NCBI GenBank assembly: GCA_016287975.1
Contig: JAEEXV010000051.1
Span: 1-6,999, forward strand
DNA length: 6,999 nt
Direction of reading: 5' to 3'
Source of the DNA: Lentisphaeria bacterium
Lineage (GTDB): Bacteria > Verrucomicrobiota > Lentisphaeria > Oligosphaerales > Oligosphaeraceae
Made by a program: the position numbers and the translations under genes. Within the stretch, counting starts at the first letter, position 1. Every line of letters begins with the position of its first letter. Below, in pieces: positions 1 to 5,925 of this stretch. The notes beneath the pieces are model-generated. The model had not been told where the DNA came from and made no database searches. It saw only the letters and a program-made list of their open reading frames with translations.

Positions 1-3
1 CCG

Positions 4-45
4 AAGGGACCAAAGGGACCAAAGGGACTAAGGGACCGAAGGGAT
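4..45. repeat. Short tandem repeat, ~9-bp unit AAGGGACCA
   Basis: GGGAC cores occur at 6, 15, 24 and 32, followed by a GGGAT at 41, so the spacing is 9, 9, 8 and 9 bases. The unit is about AAGGGACCA with small variations, and the array probably continues off the left edge. It lies just upstream of the ATPase subunit K gene in sequence that shows no credible coding frame. It looks like a simple intergenic tandem repeat. I recall similar GGGACC-type arrays between genes in PVC genomes, but I cannot confirm that here. No function can be read from it. Confidence 0.8.
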
Positions 46-47
46 TC

Positions 48-70
48 AGCGAGGGGGGATTCGCTTTTTT
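48..70 (+). terminator. Weak stem-loop plus T-tract (terminator or attenuator)
   Basis: AGCGA (48-52) pairs perfectly with TCGCT (61-65) around an 8-base G-rich loop. The last T of the stem runs into five more T's (66-70). The stem is only 5 bp, so it would be a weak intrinsic terminator. It lies between whatever precedes the window (subunit I would be expected) and subunit K. It could reduce read-through or act as a processing site, or it may be chance. Confidence 0.3.
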
Positions 71-103
71 GTCGGTGTCGTCATTCAACCATCCAACCCA
101 ATC

Positions 104-110
104 GAAGGAG
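104..110 (+). promoter_or_regulatory. Strong Shine-Dalgarno of subunit K
   Basis: GAAGGAG ends 8 nt before the ATG at 119. This near-consensus site fixes the start of subunit K. It fits the need for high translation of a subunit present in many copies per ATPase ring (inference). Confidence 0.8.
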
Positions 111-118
111 TGTAAACC

Positions 119-580
119 ATGATTCAACCTGAAACTGCCAAGGCGCTGGTTGCCCTCGGTGCTTTTTGTTCGTTCGGCCTGGCCGCGCTGGGATCCGCGA
201 TTGGCTGCGGGCTTGCGGCCGCCTCCGCCATCGGCGCGTGGAAGCGCTGCTATGCGCAGGGCAAGCCCGCCCCGTTCCAGTTGACGATTCTGACGGGTGT
301 GCCGATGTCCCAGACCTTCTACGGCATGGTGCTGATGAACTCGATCGTTGCAATCCAGCCGCAGTATTGGCTGGCCGCGCTCGTGCTGGGGCTTCTGGGC
401 GGGCTCGGCATCGGGGCCTCGGCTGCCTACCAGGGCCGTGCCGCCGCGGGCGCCTGCGATTCCTTCGCCGAGACCAACCAGGGCTTTGCGAACAACCTGC
501 TGGCGCTGGGCGTCGTGGAGACCATCGCCATCTTCGTCATGGTCTTCGGGCGCATGTTCATCGGCAAGATCGGCGCGTAA
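119..580 (+). CDS. ntpK: V/A-type ATPase subunit K (proteolipid, c-ring)
   Basis: This 153-residue protein forms the membrane rotor ring of a V/A-type ATPase, moving H+ or Na+ through the membrane sector in step with ATP synthesis or hydrolysis. It is a duplicated hairpin with four predicted helices, at about residues 8-37, 53-80, 84-108 and 122-150. The essential carboxylate is E134 in the motif GVVETIAIF. Compared from memory with Enterococcus hirae NtpK, P62-x-S64-Q65-x-x-Y68-G69 matches its P-G-T64-Q65-x-x-Y-G, Q105-G-(K/R) matches Q110, and E134 matches E139 with the same 29-residue spacing. Only the second hairpin carries the carboxylate, as is usual for this family. The start is set by a strong Shine-Dalgarno 8 nt upstream. 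The antiporter gene begins 28 nt downstream. Subunits A, B, D, E and I are not in the window; in Chlamydia and Treponema operons K comes last, so they probably lie to the left. Confidence 0.93.
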   Translation: MIQPETAKALVALGAFCSFGLAALGSAIGCGLAAASAIGAWKRCYAQGKPAPFQLTILTGVPMSQTFYGMVLMNSIVAIQPQYWLAALVLGLLGGLGIGASAAYQGRAAAGACDSFAETNQGFANNLLALGVVETIAIFVMVFGRMFIGKIGA

Positions 581-597
581 GGCGCACACTGGCCCTG

Positions 598-608
598 GGG
601 GGTGATCC
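598..608 (+). promoter_or_regulatory. Extended Shine-Dalgarno of the antiporter gene
   Basis: GGGGGTGATCC lies immediately before the ATG at 609. It matches the complement of the 16S rRNA 3' end (GGAGGTGATCC) at every base except one A-to-G change, which can still pair as G-U. The GGAGG-equivalent core (598-602) is 6 nt from the start codon. This supports ATG 609 as the start and suggests strong initiation. Confidence 0.7.
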
Positions 609-2249
609 ATGAGCGAACTGACGCTGTTGCTGTTGTTCCTGGGGCTGCTGATCGCGGGGTGCATCGTCTGCAGCAAGATCTCCTCGCGCTTCAGCATGCC
701 AGGCCTGCTGGTCTTCCTGCTGATCGGCCTGCTGGTCGGCATCGCGGTCCCGAACAAGGAGGCCCTGGCGCCTGAGCTCTTCGTGCCGATCTTCCAGAAG
801 CATTCGGTCGGGCTGGTGGCGGACCGCGTGGGGGGCTTCCTCAGCTGGGAGGTCGCCAATGCCATCGGCACCGTCGCGCTGGTCTTCATCCTCTTCTCGG
901 GGGGATATGATTCCGACTGGAAGGCCTTCCGCCCCGTGCTGCTGCCAGGCGGCGTGATGGCGACGGCGGGCGTCTTCCTGACCGCCCTGATGCTGGGCCT
1001 GCTGGGCTTCGTGTGCTTCTGGCGGCTGACGCCCGTCGGCCAGGAAGTCCGCTTCCTGCTGACCTGCCTGCTCTTCGGGGCGGTGATTTCGTCCACGGAC
1101 GCCTCGGCGGTCTTTTCGATATTGCGTTCAAAGAAGATCGGTCTGCAGGGCGAACTGCGGCCGCTGCTGGAACTTGAATCGGGGTCGAACGACCCGATGG
1201 CGACCTTCCTGACGATGTTCTTCGTGGGGATGCTCGCGGGCGGCGGCGGGAGCGTGAGTGGCTGGCGCGTGCTGACGCTGGTGCCGTGGTTCGTGTGGAA
1301 GATGGCGGGCGGCATCGGGGTCGGGCTGCTGGTCGGGCGGCTGGCGGCGTGGCTCTTCAACCACCTGCGCCTCGACTACGACGGCCTCTACTATGTGCTT
1401 GGAACGGGGGTGGCGCTCATCGCCTACGCGCTGGCGGATGCGCTGGCGGCCAACGGCTTCATGGCGGTCTATGTCGCAGGAATGTGGATGGGAAACCACC
1501 ATTTCCTCTTCCACAACAGTTTCGGGCGCTTTGCGGACGCCATCGCGTGGCTGATGCAGGTGCTGCTCTTCACGATGCTCGGCATCAAGGCGAATCTCAG
1601 GCTGCTGTGGGAACTCAAGTGGGTCGGGCTCGGCATGGCGCTCTTCCTGATGCTGGTCGCGCGGCCTGCGGCGACCTTCCTGTGCCTCTGCGGACGGCGG
1701 TTCTCGCTTCCGGCAAAGGCCCTGACCAGTTGGGTGGGGCTCCGCGGCGGCGCCCCCATCATGCTGGCCACCTACGCCATGATGAACCGCAGCCGAATGC
1801 CGGTGCTCGACTGGCAGGACGGCCTCAATACCGCCGACGCCATCTTCGCGCTGGTCTTCATCATGGTGCTGCTTTCGGTCGTCTGCCAGAGTTTCACCAT
1901 CATGCCGCTGGCGCGGCTGCTGCATCTGGATGCGCCGCTGAAGGTCTCGGCGCCTGCGCCGATTGTCTTCGAGGAAATGAATTCGCGGCTGAGCCCCGAC
2001 GCCAGCGACTTCGCGGGGACGCGCCCGCGCGAGTTCATCGTGAACCCTGGCTCGGACTTCTGCGGGCGGGAAATCCGAAACTTCGGACTGCCGCCAGACG
2101 CCTTCATCGTGATGGTGCAGCGCGGCCTGAAGTATATCGTCCCCCATGGCAACACGGTCATCCAGGAGGGGGACACGCTGACGATACTGGGGCCTGAGGC
2201 GCAGTTGCGCGAGATGGAGGTGCGCTTCCGCAGTTCTGCGGGCAAGTGA
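609..2249 (+). CDS. nhaP2: CPA1 cation/proton antiporter, NhaP2/CvrA type, with RCK_C domain
   Basis: This 546-residue inner-membrane antiporter exchanges K+ (or Na+) for H+ and so serves pH and cation homeostasis. The hydrophobic domain (about residues 4-440, roughly 12-13 helices) carries the family signatures: SSTDASAVFS (T163-D164), LESGSNDPMA with the ion-binding N194-D195, and SWVGLRGGAPIMLA with R379. These closely resemble E. coli CvrA (LEIESGSNDPMA, SWVGLRGAVPIILA, recalled from memory). A cytosolic RCK_C/TrkA_C-like domain follows at about 474-540, with the pattern FIVNPGSDFCGREI...PHGNTVIQEGDTLTILG. RCK_C domains sense small ligands, including c-di-AMP in some transporters, so gating by a ligand is possible. 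The protein stops after RCK_C and lacks the extra C-terminal domain of E. coli CvrA. It lies 28 nt after subunit K and 20 nt before the protease gene, probably in one operon. K+ versus Na+ specificity cannot be read from the sequence. Confidence 0.9.
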   Translation: MSELTLLLLFLGLLIAGCIVCSKISSRFSMPGLLVFLLIGLLVGIAVPNKEALAPELFVPIFQKHSVGLVADRVGGFLSWEVANAIGTVALVFILFSGGYDSDWKAFRPVLLPGGVMATAGVFLTALMLGLLGFVCFWRLTPVGQEVRFLLTCLLFGAVISSTDASAVFSILRSKKIGLQGELRPLLELESGSNDPMATFLTMFFVGMLAGGGGSVSGWRVLTLVPWFVWKMAGGIGVGLLVGRLAAWLFNHLRLDYDGLYYVLGTGVALIAYALADALAANGFMAVYVAGMWMGNHHFLFHNSFGRFADAIAWLMQVLLFTMLGIKANLRLLWELKWVGLGMALFLMLVARPAATFLCLCGRRFSLPAKALTSWVGLRGGAPIMLATYAMMNRSRMPVLDWQDGLNTADAIFALVFIMVLLSVVCQSFTIMPLARLLHLDAPLKVSAPAPIVFEEMNSRLSPDASDFAGTRPREFIVNPGSDFCGREIRNFGLPPDAFIVMVQRGLKYIVPHGNTVIQEGDTLTILGPEAQLREMEVRFRSSAGK

Positions 2250-2256
2250 AAACGAC

Positions 2257-2262
2257 GGGAGG
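2257..2262 (+). promoter_or_regulatory. Shine-Dalgarno that selects ATG 2270
   Basis: GGGAGG lies 7 nt before ATG 2270. The in-frame GTG at 2246, which overlaps the antiporter stop in GTGA, has no purine-rich site before it. This favours the ATG start. Confidence 0.65.
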
Positions 2263-2269
2263 ATCGGAG

Positions 2270-4300
2270 ATGGTTGGCAGGAATGTCGCGATGGTATTGC
2301 TGGCGCTGGCGGGAATGCTCTTCGCGGAACCCGCGAAGAACGCCGTCAATGCCGTGCGGAGTTGCGTGCTGATCCATGGCGAGGATGGGGACGGGACGGG
2401 TTTCCTGGTGCGGTCTCCAGACGGGCAGGGCGTCGAGGTCGTGACCTGCAACCACGTGATTCTGGAGGCGGGCCATGCGGTCATCCGCGACATGGACGGG
2501 CATGAACTGAAATGGAGCCGCGTCCATTCGCACCCGAAACTGGATCTGGCGTGGGTGCCGATCGACGGCGGGCTGCCAGAGGGGGCGCCGTGCCTGGCAG
2601 TGGCCAGGTCGGTGACGGCGCTGCCGCTGGAGTCTCCGATTGTCTGCTATGGCGACAGCAACGGCGAGGGGGTCGTCGTCGGCAGCGCGGGGCGGCTTCT
2701 GGGGATCGGCCCCGAGAACATCGAGGTGGATGCGCAGATGGTCATGGGCAACAGCGGCGGGCCGATTGTGAACGCGCAGGGCGAGGTCCTCGCCGTCGCG
2801 TCGCATTTGATTGAACTGGACGACGACAAGGAATGGGAGGTGCGCGGCACGCGTTTCGCCAAGGGCGAGGGCCGTCCCGCGCGGCGCTTCGCGATCCGCC
2901 TCGACAATGTCCGCCGCGTCGAGGTGCCCGCATATTCGCGCGCGGCCGTCGACGCGGATGCGGCGCGCTATCTCAAGGTCTCCGAGGCGGTGGACAAATT
3001 GACGGATTTGCTGGATGAACTGGAGGGCGAGGAGGAGAAGGGCAAGCAGAAGGGGGAGAAGGTCGGGAGGAAGTCGGCGCGCCGTCGCCGCATCGGCAAG
3101 GCATCCGAATCCGCCGCGGCGGCGGAAAAACCGGAAGAGAAGCGGAAGACGCCGCGGGAGAAGATCGAGGAGTTCTTCCTGGAGAATACTTTCTTCTATT
3201 ATCCGTTCGAGAAGTGGAATCTTCCGTATTTTGCCCAGGAATACCGCGAGTGGCCTGAGATTCTGCAGGAGGTGTCGTCGGAGGTGCTGGGCAAGGCGCC
3301 ATCCTTCGCGCGGACGTGGTTCTCCTACCGCCCGATCCATGAGTTCGCCAAGGAGGCAGGCAGGCGCTGGGACGCCGAGCATGTGGTCGGGCTGATCGAG
3401 GCGGGCGAACTCAAATGGGACCAGCGCTACCTGACGAGCGAGTTGATGGGCGGCAAATACACGATTCTGCATGCCGCCGCCATCTGCGGCGAACTGCGGC
3501 GGATGTGCGAACTGGCGCGGCCTGGCAACCGCCATTGGACGCCTGGGCATTGCGCCGAACTGCTGGCGACGCCAGGAAGCGGCTGGTATGACCTTGTCTA
3601 TTATGCGGTGTGCACGCCGCAGCCGATGGGGAGCGAGGAGGTGCGCTTCGTCGTCGAGAACGGGCCCCGCCTCAAGGCCGTTGACAAGGATCTGGTGGAG
3701 GCGCTTGCCTATGTGGCGGTGGCTGAACCGCTGGCGGAGGGGGAGTACGCGGGCCTCTATCGCGGACAGGCGCCCGCATACGCGGAATACCGCCGTGTCT
3801 TCGAGGACGGGCGGCTGAAGATGCTCGAATATCTCGTCAAGGAATGCGGGGTGCCGACGGAGGCGCGGCTCTCCGCATTTTTCAACTCCCATTGGTCGAC
3901 GGCCTTGACGCTGAAACTGGTGGAATTGGGCGCGAAGGTGGATTTCCAGCGTGCGGACGACCATCTGACTCCGCTCCACTATGCCTGTTCTGCAGGCAGG
4001 ACGGAGGTCGTGAAGGCGCTGCTGGAGAAGGGGGTGTCGGTGTCGGCGGAGAGTTCCGCGGGAGTGGCCTCTGGCAACTTTACATTCCGCGCGGGCGACA
4101 CCCCGTTGCATTGCGCGATGCGCGCGCCCGCCGCCAAGGCGCTGGAAATCGCCCGCCTGCTGCTGGAGAATGGCGCGGACATCAACGCGAAGAACGCAGA
4201 CGGGGACACGCCCTGCGATCTGGCCAGGGACGCCCACCGCCTCTTCCTCAACGACACCCGCCCCCTGCGCGAATTCCTGAAATCAAAGGGCGCGCGGTAG
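2270..4300 (+). CDS. Secreted trypsin-like serine protease with C-terminal ankyrin repeats
   Basis: The 676-residue product begins with a signal-peptide-like N-terminus (R4, hydrophobic 6-18, likely cut after A19 in LFA-EP), so it should be exported. Residues about 28-220 form an HtrA/trypsin-like peptidase domain (clan PA, S1) with a complete-looking triad: H62 in VVTCNHV, D92 in KLDLAWV and S162 in MGNSGGPIV. No PDZ domain is visible. A Lys/Glu/Arg-rich linker follows at about 249-298. Residues about 563-592 and 609-642 are clear ankyrin repeats (TPLHYACSAGRTEVVKALLE; TPLHCAM...LLLENGADINAKNADGDTP). A weaker one is near 397-417 (YTILHAAAICGELRRM), and the 350-560 stretch has more ankyrin-like pieces. 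The ankyrin part probably binds a partner or substrate. ATG 2270 is chosen over GTG 2246 (8 residues longer) because of its Shine-Dalgarno. The gene follows the antiporter by 20 nt, so it is probably cotranscribed. The substrate is unknown. Confidence 0.82.
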   Translation: MVGRNVAMVLLALAGMLFAEPAKNAVNAVRSCVLIHGEDGDGTGFLVRSPDGQGVEVVTCNHVILEAGHAVIRDMDGHELKWSRVHSHPKLDLAWVPIDGGLPEGAPCLAVARSVTALPLESPIVCYGDSNGEGVVVGSAGRLLGIGPENIEVDAQMVMGNSGGPIVNAQGEVLAVASHLIELDDDKEWEVRGTRFAKGEGRPARRFAIRLDNVRRVEVPAYSRAAVDADAARYLKVSEAVDKLTDLLDELEGEEEKGKQKGEKVGRKSARRRRIGKASESAAAAEKPEEKRKTPREKIEEFFLENTFFYYPFEKWNLPYFAQEYREWPEILQEVSSEVLGKAPSFARTWFSYRPIHEFAKEAGRRWDAEHVVGLIEAGELKWDQRYLTSELMGGKYTILHAAAICGELRRMCELARPGNRHWTPGHCAELLATPGSGWYDLVYYAVCTPQPMGSEEVRFVVENGPRLKAVDKDLVEALAYVAVAEPLAEGEYAGLYRGQAPAYAEYRRVFEDGRLKMLEYLVKECGVPTEARLSAFFNSHWSTALTLKLVELGAKVDFQRADDHLTPLHYACSAGRTEVVKALLEKGVSVSAESSAGVASGNFTFRAGDTPLHCAMRAPAAKALEIARLLLENGADINAKNADGDTPCDLARDAHRLFLNDTRPLREFLKSKGAR

Positions 4301-4343
4301 TTTGATCCGCCGAAAAGCCGGGATAGCGCTTTCCCGAGGGCAT

Positions 4344-4367
4344 TTCCGGCGGGCAAGCCCGCCGGAA
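4344..4367. terminator. Perfect 11-bp inverted repeat between convergent genes
   Basis: TTCCGGCGGGC (4344-4354) and GCCCGCCGGAA (4357-4367) are perfect complements separated by AA, so a realistic hairpin has about 10 pairs and a 4-base loop. It starts 43 nt after the protease stop and lies 75 nt past the stop of the leftward 70-residue gene, so it could end both transcripts. Neither side has a T-tract, so it is not a textbook intrinsic terminator; a dispersed REP-like palindrome is an alternative. A second small stem, GCTCC/GGAGC (4393-4397 and 4404-4408), lies nearby. The rest of 4301-4441 shows no convincing gene. Confidence 0.55.
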
Positions 4368-4441
4368 CACGGAGGTCATGGAGAGCGAACCTGCTCCGAT
4401 TTTGGAGCTGGAAAATCTGGAAGGGTGGTCAGATGCTTGGC

Positions 4442-4654
4442 TCATTCCAGCAGCAGTTTCAGGAGCCAGTTGAAGAAGTCGTGGATAGGCAGGAGCAGCA
4501 GGGCGCCGAGTAGATACAGGAGGACGCAGAGCAGGACGGAGGATTTTGGATCCTCCATCTTGTCCTGGAGATAGTTTGTCCAGAGGCGCCGAACCCCGTA
4601 GAACACGCCTGCGCAGCAGGCGAGCGTGAGCGGGATGAGCAGCGCCTTGAGCAT
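4442..4654 (-). CDS. Small two-helix membrane protein, function unknown
   Basis: This 70-residue protein has two strongly hydrophobic segments, at about 3-22 and 39-57. They are separated by a charged loop (RRLWTNYLQDKMEDPKSS), and the short C-terminal tail (FFNWLLKLLLE) could be an amphipathic helix. I do not recognise a family. The ATG is only 4 nt after the TGA of the amidohydrolase gene and has no Shine-Dalgarno, so translation probably depends on ribosomes that have just finished the upstream gene. Position suggests a partner or anchor for the amidohydrolase, but nothing in the sequence shows this. The hydrophobic pattern and tight spacing argue for a real gene; its short length keeps confidence moderate. 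Confidence 0.6.
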   Translation of the reverse strand: MLKALLIPLTLACCAGVFYGVRRLWTNYLQDKMEDPKSSVLLCVLLYLLGALLLLPIHDFFNWLLKLLLE

Positions 4655-4658
4655 GTGG

Positions 4659-5825
4659 TCAGGAGTGCTGGAAGTCGTCGTGGACGGCTTTTCGGAAGTC
4701 TGGCTTGGCGAGGTATTCCCAGGCGGTGGCGGCGAGTGCGGCGGCGGCGTTGAGCATATTGTCGAAGGCGAAGTCGGTGTGGCTGGCTTCGCGGAAGGCG
4801 GGCGTGTGCCCTGGGCAGTCGCCAGAGGGGACGATGGCGAAATGGGGATGGATGCCAGGGATGGCCTGGGAGAAGTTGCCGAAGTCGGAGGAGGCGGGGG
4901 AGGGTGCTTTCGGGATGGCGACGGTCTGGCCCGCCTCGGCCATGCATTTGGCGAAGAGTTGGTTGAAGGGGGCGTTGGGCTTGCGGGCGCGGTAGAGCGG
5001 GTGGAACTGGAAGAGTTCGGCCTTGGTGCGGGTCATGAGTTCGGCGCCCTTGACCATGTCGAGGAAGAGCGCGTGGAGTTCGTCAAGCCACTTTTCGTCG
5101 ATGGAACGCAGATAGATGCGTGCGGCGGCGGTGTCGGGGATGATGTTCGGGGCGTCGCCGCCCTTGGTGATGATGCCGTGGATGCGCGCGAAGGAGGGCA
5201 GTTGCTGGCGGTAGGCGTTGATCGCCGAAAAGAGCAGCATCACCGCGTCGAGGGCGTTGATGCCCTTTTCGGGGGCGCCGCCTGCATGGGCGGCGCGTCC
5301 ATGGAAGGTGACCTCGTAGCCGATCACCGCGCTGGAGCCGCTGTCCGTGCTGTTGGCGGCGCCAGGATGCGCCATCAGCACGGCGTCGATGCCGTCGAGG
5401 CATCCCGCCTCGACCATCTTGACCTTGCCGCCGAGGCTCTCCTCGGCGGGCGTTCCCAGCAGCACCGCCTTCGCGGGGGCGCCGAGGCGGGGCAGGTGAG
5501 CGGCCAGCGCCTCGAAGGCCGCGACGCCGCAGGCGCAGATGAGGTTGTGGCCGCAGGCGTGCCCGAGTCCCGCGAGCGCGTCATATTCGGAGCAGAATGC
5601 GATGACGGGGCCGCCGTCGCTTCCCGCCTCGGCGCGGAAGGCGGTGTCCAGCCCGCAATACGGGGTGGTGACGGCATGGCCGCCCTGCCGAAGCAAGTCG
5701 GCCACCTTGGCGCAGGCGTGATGCTCTTCGAAGCCGAGTTCGGGGTGGCTCCACAGGTCGTCGGAGAGGGCGCGCAGATCATCGCGCCTGGTTTCAAGAT
5801 AGTGGCGGAAATCCTGGAAGGTCAT
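4659..5825 (-). CDS. M20D-family metallo-amidohydrolase (PM20D2/AbgB-like)
   Basis: This 388-residue protein fits M20 amidohydrolases of about 390-400 residues, which use a two-metal centre to cut amide or dipeptide bonds. It starts in the usual way (SDDLWSHPELGFEE, about 21-34). It then shows EYDALAGLGHACGHNLI (80-96, metal-site C91 and H93), GTPAEESLGGK (124-134, catalytic E128 and likely metal ligand E129), MAHPG (H153), FHGRAAHAG (H180, dimerisation domain) and SSDFGNFSQAIPGIHPHF (312-329). The EYDAL-GHACGHNL and DFGN-PGIHP forms are most like the PM20D2 and aminobenzoyl-glutamate hydrolase branch. It has no signal peptide and is probably cytoplasmic. The exact substrate (dipeptide, aminoacyl or p-aminobenzoyl-glutamate amide) cannot be told. 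The frame stays open upstream to 6083, but family alignment puts the start at ATG 5825. That ATG has no Shine-Dalgarno; the leader before it is C-rich. Confidence 0.9.
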   Translation of the reverse strand: MTFQDFRHYLETRRDDLRALSDDLWSHPELGFEEHHACAKVADLLRQGGHAVTTPYCGLDTAFRAEAGSDGGPVIAFCSEYDALAGLGHACGHNLICACGVAAFEALAAHLPRLGAPAKAVLLGTPAEESLGGKVKMVEAGCLDGIDAVLMAHPGAANSTDSGSSAVIGYEVTFHGRAAHAGGAPEKGINALDAVMLLFSAINAYRQQLPSFARIHGIITKGGDAPNIIPDTAAARIYLRSIDEKWLDELHALFLDMVKGAELMTRTKAELFQFHPLYRARKPNAPFNQLFAKCMAEAGQTVAIPKAPSPASSDFGNFSQAIPGIHPHFAIVPSGDCPGHTPAFREASHTDFAFDNMLNAAAALAATAWEYLAKPDFRKAVHDDFQHS

Positions 5826-5870
5826 GGCAGTAGGCGGGGGGCTATAGAATCTTGCAAATCGACTTTGGTT

Positions 5871-5892
5871 TCCTGCGGCTTGCACCGCAGGA
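5871..5892. other. 8-bp stem-loop in the 100-nt gap before the amidohydrolase gene
   Basis: TCCTGCGG (5871-5878) and CCGCAGGA (5885-5892) pair perfectly around a 6-base loop. It lies between the stop of the Cys-rich gene (5926) and the amidohydrolase start (5825). With no T-tract it is not a standard terminator. It could be an RNA-processing site, a leader structure controlling the amidohydrolase (which lacks a Shine-Dalgarno), or a dispersed palindrome. I see no convincing promoter in the gap. Confidence 0.5.
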
Positions 5893-5925
5893 GCAGAATG
5901 GACGGGAGGGCGTTCCCGCAAATCC

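Noticed and set aside
1128..2147. 339-residue open frame on the minus strand opposite the antiporter gene
   Set aside because: It is in codon register with the antiporter, rich in His/Arg/Gln, and has no domain: an antisense shadow.
2246..2269. GTG start for the protease overlapping the antiporter stop (GTGA)
   Set aside because: A coupled start is possible, but it has no Shine-Dalgarno, whereas ATG 2270 has GGGAGG 7 nt upstream and gives a well-shaped signal peptide. It is kept only as an alternative.
1772..4237. 821-residue open frame on the minus strand opposite the protease gene
   Set aside because: It is in exact codon register with the sense gene and stays open only because that gene uses almost no TTA, CTA or TCA codons. 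Its translation is Arg/Pro/His-rich without any recognisable domain, while the sense strand has a catalytic triad and ankyrin repeats.
4378..4473. 31-codon plus-strand ORF (MESEPAPILELENLEG...) preceded by GGAGG in the convergent junction
   Set aside because: GGAGG is only 2 nt from the ATG, too close to work well, and the ORF overlaps the 3' end of the minus-strand membrane protein. It has no recognised family, so there is too little support to call a gene.
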